Positions 33,847 through 41,532 of a stretch of 64,000 nt of DNA are shown here, piece by piece. The notes beneath the pieces are model-generated. The model was given only the letters and a program-made list of their open reading frames with translations. It was not told the origin of the DNA and did not search any database. Positions within the stretch are counted from its first letter, which is position 1. The number at the start of each line of letters is the position of its first letter. Origin of the DNA: Azophilus sp965200465 (GTDB taxonomy: Bacteria; Pseudomonadota; Gammaproteobacteria; Pseudomonadales; Azotimanducaceae). The DNA is taken from positions 62,001 to 126,000 of the forward strand of contig OZ241358.1 of the NCBI GenBank assembly GCA_965200465.1, in the 5' to 3' direction. Position numbers and translations under genes: made by a program.

Positions 33847-35139
33847 CTATGCGGAAAACCTCGCTTCCCAGTCGTCTAGGGTGACGAAGCGGCCCTCGCT
33901 CACCACCGTGTAGTAAACCCGCTGCAGGCCTTGGCGCCGGTCCGGGCCGAAGGAAACCTGTTCGCCGATGCCGAGGTCGAAGTCGCGTATGCTGAAAACG
34001 GCGCTCTCCAAGCTCCGCTGGGTTGGTTCGTCCCCCAGACGGCGCAGGATTTCCACCATCAACTTGGCGTTGAGGAACCCCTCCAAGCTGACGAAGCTGT
34101 AGGGAAAGGGCGTGTAGGACTCCTGCACCAGCTCCTTTGGCGGGTCGGGAGCATGGCGCTGCATCAATTCCCGGTACTCCTTGACGGCGGGAATGGAAAC
34201 GTCCTCATAGCTCGGCACCACCTGGGAGTTCACCAGCAGGTCCGTGTACTGTCGGCTGTTCTCGTACCCTTCGCTGAGCAGTTTGAGCAGGTTTTCGCTG
34301 CCGACGAAGGAGAGGTTGGCGATGGGAACCCGCAAGCCTAGGTCCACGGCGTCCCGAGCGAAGGCGGCGCAGGCGGCGTAGGCGCCGACGCAGATGACGG
34401 CGTCCGGCTGTGACGCCTTGAGCATTTCCACCTGGGCGCGCATGGTGCCGGTGAATTTCTGCCCGCGGCGGTAGGTGGCTTCGCCGACGATGGGCTCCCC
34501 GTGCTCCTGCAGGGCTTTCCGAACGCCGGCCCAGCCGCTGCGGCCATAGGCGTCCGCTTGGTAGAACACGGCGATGCGCCTTCTGCCGACGCGCACGAAG
34601 TTATCCACCAAGCCCTTGGTTTCCTGGGCGTAGGAGGCGCGCAGGTTGAAGGCGAAGTCCCCGTAGGGAGGCTGCCGCTGGGGCTGGGCGCCGGTGAAGG
34701 GGAAGAACAGGTAGGTGTTCTGGCCTTGGAACTTCTTGAGCACCGGCAGCACTCGCGTCACGGTGGGCGTGCCTACATAGCCGAACAGCAGGAACACCCG
34801 GTCCTCCAGCATCAGCTTCAGGGTGTTTTTGACCGCCGGGTCCGGCTGGTAGCCGTCGTCATAGATGGTCAGGGAGATTCGCCGCCCGCCGACGCCTCCG
34901 CCGTTGTTCACTTTAGTGAAGTAAGCCGAGGCGCCCCGATAGAGCTCTATGCCAAGCCCCCGGGAGGGGCCGGAGAAGGCGGCGGACACGCCGAGCTGAA
35001 ATTCGGTGTCGGTTACGCCGGCCGGAAGGCCGCCCTCCTGGCTCTGCGCACCCGCGCGGGTGGCGGCCAACCAAGGCACGGCCAACCCCCCGGCCAAGCC
35101 GTAGCGGATCAACTCCCTCCTGCTTACTCGCCCATGCAT
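33847..35139 (-). CDS. Tat-exported ABC-type substrate-binding protein (LivK-like)
   Basis: A protein of 430 residues from the ATG at 35139 (MHGRVSRRELIRYGLAGGLA). The twin arginine (SRRELIRYG), hydrophobic stretch and AGA cleavage region suggest Tat export. The rest is a type 1 periplasmic-binding protein (FQLGVSAAFSGPSRGLGIEL; LLFGYVGTPTVTRVLPVLK; FYQADAYGRSGWAGVRKAL; YGYNA-like hinge replaced by PYSFVSLEGFLNAKLMVEIL). No permease or ATPase is adjacent. Its partners in the run are a sensor-like membrane protein and an MFS transporter, so it may be a ligand detector rather than an ABC importer part. Confidence 0.82.
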   Translation of the reverse strand: MHGRVSRRELIRYGLAGGLAVPWLAATRAGAQSQEGGLPAGVTDTEFQLGVSAAFSGPSRGLGIELYRGASAYFTKVNNGGGVGGRRISLTIYDDGYQPDPAVKNTLKLMLEDRVFLLFGYVGTPTVTRVLPVLKKFQGQNTYLFFPFTGAQPQRQPPYGDFAFNLRASYAQETKGLVDNFVRVGRRRIAVFYQADAYGRSGWAGVRKALQEHGEPIVGEATYRRGQKFTGTMRAQVEMLKASQPDAVICVGAYAACAAFARDAVDLGLRVPIANLSFVGSENLLKLLSEGYENSRQYTDLLVNSQVVPSYEDVSIPAVKEYRELMQRHAPDPPKELVQESYTPFPYSFVSLEGFLNAKLMVEILRRLGDEPTQRSLESAVFSIRDFDLGIGEQVSFGPDRRQGLQRVYYTVVSEGRFVTLDDWEARFSA

Positions 35140-35206
35140 GTGCGGCACTTTGGCATTGTCGCGGGAAATTGTCCAGACAGCACAGTCTTTTTGGCGCAAC
35201 GCCCCC

Positions 35207-35815
35207 TCAGGCGTTCATGGCCTTCTGAAAAGCCGGCCGGGCGGCGATGCGGTCAATGTACTGCCTTAGGTGGGCCATGTCATCGGTGACGCAGCCCAAA
35301 CGGTTGCTCATGAAGCAGGCGTGGCCAAGCATCAGGTCGGCGCCGGAAAAGCCCCCGAGCAGGTATTCCTTGCCCTCCAGGCCGTCGTTCACCGGCGCCA
35401 GCGCCCGGGTCAGCAGCCGCTGCGCTTGGCCAAGGACCTCCGCGTTGCGGCGCTCCGGCGGCAGCAGCACGGTCTGCACCACGATGGTGTTGACGGGCGG
35501 CATGACCATGCCCTCGCAGTAGTGGAACCACTGCAAGTAGGCTGGAAACAAAGGGGACTCCGGGGGCGGCTTCAAGGCGCCGTCGGTGTGCCGGGCGATG
35601 ACGTACTCGATTATGGCGCCGGACTCCCACAGGCGCACGTCGCCGTCATCAAGCACTGGCACCCGGCCAAGGGGATGGCGGGCTCGGTGCTCGTTGGACT
35701 TCAAGTCCTTGGGGCTGAAGTCCATGCGGTTCAGGTTGTACCCGAGGCCGAGCTCCTCAAGCAGCCAGACGATGCGCCCGGCGCGGGAGTTCGGCGCGAA
35801 ATGCAGGGTGAGCAT
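35207..35815 (-). CDS. Glutathione S-transferase family protein
   Basis: A protein of 202 residues from the ATG at 35815 (MLTLHFAPNSRAGRIVWLLE), chosen because GGAGGG lies just upstream. The N-terminal thioredoxin fold carries the glutathione-contact motif (VPVLDDGDVRLWESGAIIEYV, with the ESGAI turn). The C-terminal all-helical half includes LLGGFSGADLMLGHACFMSN, a GST N-capping-box region. It probably conjugates or reduces with glutathione; the substrate is not predictable. The frame stays open upstream to about 36241, but that extension has no family resemblance. Confidence 0.85.
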   Translation of the reverse strand: MLTLHFAPNSRAGRIVWLLEELGLGYNLNRMDFSPKDLKSNEHRARHPLGRVPVLDDGDVRLWESGAIIEYVIARHTDGALKPPPESPLFPAYLQWFHYCEGMVMPPVNTIVVQTVLLPPERRNAEVLGQAQRLLTRALAPVNDGLEGKEYLLGGFSGADLMLGHACFMSNRLGCVTDDMAHLRQYIDRIAARPAFQKAMNA

Positions 35816-36059
35816 GGTGCCCTCCAACGGCATGCCTCCCCACCATGTTAGCAACAAATGAGTTGGCGCATCGCATATTTCGCCATTGCGCCGCGCCTTG
35901 CGTTGGGCGTCAAGGCCGCTTTCGCCGGCGTCAACGGCCTGCTCGCGGCGCCGTTCCCTCCCGCCGCCGTTGCGGGCTTGGCGCACCATCCAGTCTAGGT
36001 CATTATGCAATTGCCTTGCCTTGTCGTAGGATTGGCGGAAACTTTGGAGAAGTTTTGTC
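35816..36059. other. Gap between GST and a divergent lipoprotein gene
   Basis: About 244 bp with no gene I can support. The minus strand is open in the GST frame and offers an ATG at 36061 (MTKLLQSFRQSYDKARQ) whose codon overlaps the start of the plus-strand lipoprotein. Without a recognisable family I do not call it. Confidence 0.4.
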
Positions 36060-36494
36060 ATGGGTCGATTGCACCTTGGTTTTGCCTGCTTGCTGGCTGC
36101 AGCCGGCTGCAGTGAACCCTTTGTCACCATTCCCGGCGGCGAACTCGCCGGCCAAATGCTCAACCCCCCCGAAGCCTGGACCGATGTGCCGGACACCATC
36201 CAGCTGGAGACCCGTCCCGAAGACCCATACTCCATCAACATCTGGAGCGTCGGCGTGGGCCCGGATCTCTATGTGGCCACGGGAGCGGACGGCACCGCCT
36301 GGACGGAGTTCATCGAGCGGGACCCCAACGTGCGGGTGCGTTTCGGCGTCGACCTCTACCAACTGCAGGCGAGGGTGGTGGACGCGGCGGACGCCCGCGA
36401 ACAGGTGGTGCGCGCCTACGCGGACAAGTACGACGTGGACCCCAGCAACGGCTGGGTGGCGGAGGGCATGATCATCCGGCTGGACCGGCCCTGA
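36060..36494 (+). CDS. Putative lipoprotein, small beta-barrel family
   Basis: A protein of 144 residues with a lipoprotein signal (MGRLHLGFACLLAAAGCSEP; lipobox AAGC, Cys17). The mature part reads like the small deazaflavin/FMN-type split-barrel fold: DPYSINIWSVGVGPDLYVATG, WTEFIERDPNVRVRFG, LYQLQARVVD, and VVRAYADKYDVDP. Similar sequences occur as cytoplasmic F420-type proteins and as exported lipoproteins. No cofactor role can be claimed here. It stands alone between the GST and dipeptidase genes. Confidence 0.7.
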   Translation: MGRLHLGFACLLAAAGCSEPFVTIPGGELAGQMLNPPEAWTDVPDTIQLETRPEDPYSINIWSVGVGPDLYVATGADGTAWTEFIERDPNVRVRFGVDLYQLQARVVDAADAREQVVRAYADKYDVDPSNGWVAEGMIIRLDRP

Positions 36495-36575
36495 AGTCGG
36501 CGCCCACTCCAAGAAGGCCATGCAAGGAACTGGGCTGCGGAGAAGGCGAAATCGCCACGCTGGTGGCGGCGTAAT

Positions 36576-37808
36576 TCAGCCCGTGCTGCACTGGGGCGGG
36601 TTGCCGGCCTTGGCCGCAAGAGCCTCCACTTTCCGCCAGACGCGGAGCAGGTTGCCGGAGGCTATTTTGCCGATGTCCTCTGCGCTGTAGCCCCGGCCCA
36701 GCAAGCCGCGAATGAGGTTGGGGTAGGCCGCCACGTCCTTCAGGCCCTCCGGCAGGCTGTCGCCCACGCCGTCGAAGTCGGAGCCGATGCCCACGGCGTC
36801 GATGCCGGCCAAGTCCACCGCCCGGTCGAAATGGTCCAGCACGTCGTCCAAGGTGGCGTAGGGGTAGGGATGGCGGCTGCGGTGGCGCTCTGCGAAGGTC
36901 TCGAGTTGCGGGTCGTCTTCGCCCAAGTGGTTGCGGAAGGCGAAGGCCAGCAGCGCCTTGTTTTGCTCCTCGCGGTAGGCCACCGCCTGGGTGGTCAGGA
37001 AGACGCTGCCGAAGCTGATCTGCACCACGCCGCCCTGCTCGCCGAGGGCGCGCACCATGGCGTCGCTTAGGTTGCGCTCAAAGCCCGGAGTGAAGTGGCG
37101 CAGGGATGAATGGGAGGCGATCACCGGCGCTTGGCTGAGCTCCAGCACCTGCCAAAAGGCTTGGTCGGACAGATGGGAGACATCGACCATCAGGCCCAGC
37201 CGGTTCATTTCCGCCACCAGCTCCTTGCCGTAGGGGGAAAGGCCCCGCCAACGCCTGAAGCGGTCGTAGGAGGAGTTGGCGATGGCGTTCGACTTGGAGT
37301 GGGCGAGGGTGACGTAGCGAACCCCCCGCTCGTGGAAGCGCCGCAGCTTGTCGAAGCCGCCGACCACCGGCCCTCCGTTCTCCATGCCCAAAGGCAGGGC
37401 GATGCGCCCGGACGCCTTGATGCGCCCAAGATCGTCGGCGCAGGTGGCCAGGGCGAACTTGTCCGGCGCCTCCCGCACCATGCCCTCAACTAGGTCGATC
37501 AGTTCATCTGCCAGCGCCTCCGCCCCGCCGGCGGCGTCCACCCGCGCCGGAATGTAGATGGACATGAAGGCGGCGTCCAAGCCGCCGGCCAAGGCCCGGG
37601 GATGGTCAAAGTCCCCGCTCGGCGCGGCCTGGGAGACGTCCCGCCATTCCTCATGCAGCCGATAGGGAACGTCGATGTGGGTATCGACGATGAGCAGTTG
37701 CCGCGCCAGCTCAGCAGGGTCTTGGGGGACGCCGTTCCCGCACCCGGCCAAAACAAGAAGGGCCGCCAGAAGGCCGCCGGCCTGCCGCACTTTGGAGAGG
37801 CCGCCCAT
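36576..37808 (-). CDS. Membrane dipeptidase (peptidase M19), lipoprotein
   Basis: A protein of 410 residues if the ATG at 37808 is used (MGGLSKVRQAGGLLAALLVL, lipobox LAGC). An upstream ATG at 37880 gives 24 more residues in front of the signal and is less likely. The dinuclear zinc ligands of renal-dipeptidase-type enzymes are visible: the HxD pair in VDTHIDVPYRLH, Glu in PLGMENGGP, His in VDVSHLSDQAFW, and His in VIASHSSLRHF. Asp in GIGSDFDGVG is the last site residue. It would cleave dipeptides, including D-amino-acid ones, at the membrane. A long intergenic region lies upstream. Confidence 0.9.
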   Translation of the reverse strand: MGGLSKVRQAGGLLAALLVLAGCGNGVPQDPAELARQLLIVDTHIDVPYRLHEEWRDVSQAAPSGDFDHPRALAGGLDAAFMSIYIPARVDAAGGAEALADELIDLVEGMVREAPDKFALATCADDLGRIKASGRIALPLGMENGGPVVGGFDKLRRFHERGVRYVTLAHSKSNAIANSSYDRFRRWRGLSPYGKELVAEMNRLGLMVDVSHLSDQAFWQVLELSQAPVIASHSSLRHFTPGFERNLSDAMVRALGEQGGVVQISFGSVFLTTQAVAYREEQNKALLAFAFRNHLGEDDPQLETFAERHRSRHPYPYATLDDVLDHFDRAVDLAGIDAVGIGSDFDGVGDSLPEGLKDVAAYPNLIRGLLGRGYSAEDIGKIASGNLLRVWRKVEALAAKAGNPPQCSTG

Positions 37809-38283
37809 CTGGATGAACCAGCGGCCAATTTGCCGAATTTTGCAATCCGCCAAGCGGACGGAAAAGTCCGAGTCGTGCATAGCAATGCCTTGACTGTCGC
37901 CTTGGGAGCGGTGCGCCTGCACCGATCATGCGCCGCCTTCTGGCTGGGATGACAGCGCCTTAAGCATTCAAGGCTATGCGTTTCATCCACAACTGTAAAG
38001 GCGCGGCCGCATTGGCCCCAATTCCCGCTTAAGGAATCGTTGCAGCGCGTTGCAAGGCGCATCGGGAAAGGTTTTTTTTCCGGCAATTGCATGGTTGCGG
38101 CGCTTACGCCGGTCTGACGCTTGGGAGCGCAGGCCTCCCGGCAGTGGGCTGGGCGATCCTTGTTCGGGGATTGGGGTGCATTGGGGTGGCCGCATTTGGT
38201 TCTATGCTTAGACGCAATCGTGTCTTTTCTTGTTAAACCAAGGTGTTAGGGTGCCTTTCCCTAGCGGCTTGGCCTTGCATTCC
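37809..38283. other. 475-bp intergenic region between dipeptidase and sulfite reductase genes
   Basis: It holds a MITE-like repeat (described separately). On the right it has AT-richer sequence (about 38190-38260, with TTAGAC, CTTGTTAAACC) likely to carry the promoter of the sulfite reductase operon; no single promoter stands out. No tRNA or other RNA gene is seen. Confidence 0.5.
38016..38176 (+). repeat. MITE-like element with terminal inverted repeats (copy A)
   Basis: A 161-bp non-coding element. The left end begins CCCCAATTCCCG and continues to AAGGAATCG (38016-38039). The right end, read on the minus strand, begins CCCCAATCCCCG and continues to AAGGATCG (38176-38154). Inside are GTTGCAAGGC, a T8 run, GGCAATTGCATGGTTG and a TTGGGAGCGC-rich palindrome. 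A second long copy is at 59110-59233 in reverse orientation and end fragments are at 44226-44254 and 58094-58116. No coding capacity. The nature (mobile MITE or REP-like structural repeat) is inferred. Confidence 0.7.
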
Positions 38284-39939
38284 ATGTATCGCTACGACAG
38301 CTTCGACCAGCAATTCGTCGAGGAGCGGGTCGCCCACTTCCGCGCTCAGACGCAACGCTACCTTGCCGGGGAGCTCAGCGACGATGCGTTCCTGCAACTG
38401 CGGCTGCGCAATGGGCTGTACATTCAACGGCTGGCGCCCATGCTGCGGGTGGCGGTGCCCTACGGAACCCTGTCCAGCCGCCAGTTGCGCATGTTGGCGC
38501 ACGTCTCCCGCCATTACGACCGCGGCTACGCGCATCTCAGCACCCGCCAGAACATGCAGTTCAACTGGCCGCAACTGGCCGAAGTGCCGGACATCCTGGC
38601 GGATTTGGCCACAGTGCAGATGCACGCCATCCAGACCAGCGGCAACTGCATCCGCAACGTCACCACCGATGAGTTCGCCGGGGTGGCCGCCGACGAGGCG
38701 GTGGACCCCCGCCCCTACTGCGAGCTGATCCGCCAATGGTCCACCAGCCACCCGGAGTTCGACTGGCTGCCGCGCAAGTTCAAGATCGCCCTGAGCGGCG
38801 CAGCCGCGGACCGAGCTGCGGTCAACGTCCATGACATAGGCATAACCGCCCGCCGGCAAGGCGGCGAGGTGGTCTTTGACATTCTGGCCGGCGGCGGCCT
38901 AGGGCGTACGCCCGCCATCGGCGCACTGATTCGGGAGGCCCTTCCGGCCCGCCATCTGCTGACCTACATTGAAGCCATCATGCGCATCTACAACCGCTAC
39001 GGGCGGCGGGACAACAAGTACAGGGCGCGCATCAAGATCCTCGTGCGGGCCATGACCGCCGAAGGCTTCAAGGCCAGGGTGGATGAGGAGTGGGGCCACC
39101 TCAGGGGCTCGCCGAGCACCCTAAGCGAGGAGGCCATCGAACGCATGGTCGCCCACTTCAAGCCGCCGCCCCACCCCGAGCGCAAGGGCGCCGCGGAGAC
39201 GCTGGCCGCGCAGCGGCTGCAGGCGCCGGCCTTCAACCGCTGGGTGCGGCGCAACGTCTCGCCGCACAAGCAGGCCGGCTACGCCGTGGCCGTGCTATCG
39301 ACCAAGGAGACCGGCACGCCGCCCGGCGACGTGTCGGACCGGCAGATGGAGGCGGTGGCGGATTGGGCGGACGCCTACGGCTTCGGGGAAGTGCGCATTT
39401 CCCACCAGCAGAACTTCGTCCTGCCGGACGTGGGGCAGGACCAGCTTTACGCCCTGTGGCGGGCGGCTTGCACGGAACGCCTCGGCGCCGCCAACCGGGG
39501 CTTGGCCACGGACATCATCTGCTGCCCCGGCGGGGACTACTGCTCCCTCGCCAACGCCAAGTCCATCCCCGTGGCGGAGGCCTTGCAGCGGCAACTGGAG
39601 GACTACGACTACCTGCACGACCTCGGCGAGCTGGACCTCAACATCTCCGGCTGCATGAACGCCTGCGGGCACCATCACGTCGGCCACATCGGCATCTTGG
39701 GGGTGGACAAAAAGGGGCGCGAGTTCTATCAGGTGTCCATCGGCGGGCACAGCGGCGCGGACGCCTCCATCGGCCAGATCATGGGGCCCTCCTTCTCCCG
39801 CGCCGAGGTGCCGGGCGTCATCAGCGGCATTCTGGACGTCTATCTGGCCTACCGCATTGAGGACGAGAGCTTCCTGCACTGCTTCCGGCGCATCGGCATG
39901 GCGCCCTTCAAGGAGCGGGCCTATGCCAAGGCTGCTTAG
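38284..39939 (+). CDS. Ferredoxin-type nitrite/sulfite reductase (hemoprotein)
   Basis: A protein of 551 residues from the ATG at 38284 (MYRYDSFDQQFVEERVAHF); the frame is open further upstream without homology. Two ferredoxin-like half domains and two sirohaem/4Fe-4S repeats are present: LSTRQNMQFNWP, TSGNCIRNVTTDEFAG, KFKIALSG, and ISHQQNFVLPDV. The cluster cysteines are in DIICCPGGDYCSLA and NISGCMNACGHHHVG. With the DUF934 gene overlapping downstream it is most likely the assimilatory sulfite reductase (CysI type), reducing sulfite to sulfide for cysteine. Nitrite reduction cannot be excluded by sequence alone. Confidence 0.88.
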   Translation: MYRYDSFDQQFVEERVAHFRAQTQRYLAGELSDDAFLQLRLRNGLYIQRLAPMLRVAVPYGTLSSRQLRMLAHVSRHYDRGYAHLSTRQNMQFNWPQLAEVPDILADLATVQMHAIQTSGNCIRNVTTDEFAGVAADEAVDPRPYCELIRQWSTSHPEFDWLPRKFKIALSGAAADRAAVNVHDIGITARRQGGEVVFDILAGGGLGRTPAIGALIREALPARHLLTYIEAIMRIYNRYGRRDNKYRARIKILVRAMTAEGFKARVDEEWGHLRGSPSTLSEEAIERMVAHFKPPPHPERKGAAETLAAQRLQAPAFNRWVRRNVSPHKQAGYAVAVLSTKETGTPPGDVSDRQMEAVADWADAYGFGEVRISHQQNFVLPDVGQDQLYALWRAACTERLGAANRGLATDIICCPGGDYCSLANAKSIPVAEALQRQLEDYDYLHDLGELDLNISGCMNACGHHHVGHIGILGVDKKGREFYQVSIGGHSGADASIGQIMGPSFSRAEVPGVISGILDVYLAYRIEDESFLHCFRRIGMAPFKERAYAKAA

Positions 39940-40375
39940 GACGAACGGCGAACTGGCGCCGCCGCCGGAGCTGCTCGACGCCGACCAATGGACGCCGGAG
40001 AGCGGCTTGGGCGTCAAGCTGCCGGTGGATGCGGAAGTTGACGAGCGCTGGCTGGCCGCGCCCTTGGTCGGCATCGACTTTCCCGCCTTCAACGACGGGC
40101 GCGGCCTGTCCTTGGCGGTGCTGCTGCGCACCCGCCACGGCTACGCCGGAGAACTCATCGCCGTGGGCGCGGTGCATGAGGAGCTGCTGCACTACATGCG
40201 GCGCTGCGGCTTCAACGGCTTTGTGCTCAACAAGACGGAGGCGCCCCCGGCGGCCACGCTGCACCCCCATTCGGATTATTATCAGGCTTCGGCTGTGGAA
40301 CCGCGGCCGGCCCATCGTCGAATGGAGGTGCGGCCATCCACCAGTTCTCGGACATCGCCAACTCCTTCTTCCTGA
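39923..40375 (+). CDS. DUF934 protein associated with sulfite reductase
   Basis: A protein of 150 residues from the ATG at 39923, overlapping the reductase by 17 bp in another frame. The core pattern (VGIDFPAFNDGRGLSLAVLLRT; LIAVGAVHEELLHYMRRCGFNGF) is that of DUF934, almost always found next to cysI-like genes and thought to serve in sulfite reduction. The last 25 residues (after YYQASAV) are Arg/Ser/Thr-rich and overlap the beginning of the antiporter frame, so the original gene may have ended earlier. Confidence 0.85.
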   Translation: MPRLLRTNGELAPPPELLDADQWTPESGLGVKLPVDAEVDERWLAAPLVGIDFPAFNDGRGLSLAVLLRTRHGYAGELIAVGAVHEELLHYMRRCGFNGFVLNKTEAPPAATLHPHSDYYQASAVEPRPAHRRMEVRPSTSSRTSPTPSS

Positions 40376-41511
40376 TCTTTTCCGGGGCGGCGGCCTTGGC
40401 CGCCTTGGCGCTGTACGGCCGCCAGCCGTTGATCGTCGCCTACATCGCCATCGGCGCGCTGTTCGGTCCGCACGGCCTCTCCTTAGTGACGGACGCCCGG
40501 CTGCTGGCCGAGATCGCCGAATTCGGCATCATCTTCCTGCTGTTCCTGATCGGCCTGGACATGCAGCCGGCCAAGCTCACGCAGATGTTCGGCAAGTCCT
40601 TGGTCACCGCCCTCGGCACCTCGGCGGCCTTCTTCGCCATCGGCTTCAGCCTGATGGCGGCCTTCGGCTACGGCTGGCGGGCCGCCGCGGTCGCCGGCAT
40701 GGCGGTGACCTTCTCCAGCACCATCCTGGGGGTGAAGCTGCTGCCGGCCACCATCCTGCACCACAAGCACATCGGCGAGATGGTGGTGAGCCTGCTGCTG
40801 CTGCAGGATCTGTTCGCCATCATCGCCCTAGTGCTGTTGGCCGGCTACGGGCGGGATGCGCAATCCACCCTGGCCAGCTTGGGCGCCATCGTCATCTCCC
40901 TGCCGGCCTTGGCCGCAGCCGCCTACCTAGCGGTGCGCTTCGCAGTGCTGCCGCTGTTTCGGCGCTTCGACAGCCACCACGAATTCATCTTCCTGCTGTC
41001 CCTCGGCTGGTGCTTAGGCGCCGCTTTCGTCGCCGCCATGGCCGGGCTTTCGCTGGCCATCGGCGCCTTCGTCGCCGGGGTGGCGCTGGCCACCCATCCC
41101 ATCGCCATCTACATCGCCGAGAGCCTGCGCCCGATTCGGGACTTCTTCCTGGTGCTGTTCTTCTTTACGGTGGGCGCGGCGTTGGACATGGGCATGGCCT
41201 TGCAGTTGGCGCTGCCCACCCTGCTTTTGGCGGGCATCCTCATCGCCGCCAAGCCGGCCCTCTTCGCTGTGCTGCTGCGCTGGCAAGGCGAAAGCCGCAA
41301 GGACGCCTGGGAGGTGGGCTTTCGGCTGGGGCAGGCATCGGAGTTCTCCCTGCTGCTCTGCGCCTTGGCCCTATCCGTGGGGCTGTTGGACAGCGAGGCC
41401 GCCTACATCGTGCAGGCGGCCACCATCCTGACGTTGATCGTCTCCAGCTACCTAGTGGTGTTTCGCTACCCCAGCCCCATCGCCATGCGGGCGCCCTTGC
41501 AGCAGGACTGA
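40336..41511 (+). CDS. CPA2-family cation:proton antiporter (KefB-like), possible AUC start
   Basis: The frame is homologous from about 40336, where AIHQFSDIANSFFLIF forms the first helix. No ATG, GTG or TTG lies there; the first standard start is a TTG at 40396, inside that helix. A perfect GGAGGT (40324-40329) sits 6 nt before an ATC codon at 40336, so ATC may be the start (391 residues). The protein has about 11-12 helices and CPA2 signatures (IAIGALFGPHGLSL; GIIFLLFLIGLDM; TFSSTILGVKLL; LLLLQDLFAIIAL). No TrkA/RCK domain is attached. It overlaps DUF934 and probably shares its transcript. Confidence 0.8.
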   Translation: MHQFSDIANSFFLIFSGAAALAALALYGRQPLIVAYIAIGALFGPHGLSLVTDARLLAEIAEFGIIFLLFLIGLDMQPAKLTQMFGKSLVTALGTSAAFFAIGFSLMAAFGYGWRAAAVAGMAVTFSSTILGVKLLPATILHHKHIGEMVVSLLLLQDLFAIIALVLLAGYGRDAQSTLASLGAIVISLPALAAAAYLAVRFAVLPLFRRFDSHHEFIFLLSLGWCLGAAFVAAMAGLSLAIGAFVAGVALATHPIAIYIAESLRPIRDFFLVLFFFTVGAALDMGMALQLALPTLLLAGILIAAKPALFAVLLRWQGESRKDAWEVGFRLGQASEFSLLLCALALSVGLLDSEAAYIVQAATILTLIVSSYLVVFRYPSPIAMRAPLQQD

Positions 41512-41532
41512 GCCGCTCCGCCAAGGTTGCCG

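Noticed and set aside
35816..36061. Minus-strand frame starting MTKLLQSFRQSYDKARQ, in frame with the GST gene
   Set aside because: No recognisable family, weak ribosome site, and its start codon overlaps the start of a better-supported plus-strand lipoprotein gene. It may be real if homologues are found.
38016..38146. CRISPR-like or REP array
   Set aside because: Only one unit is present, with no regular direct repeats and spacers; the paired ends fit a MITE-like element better.
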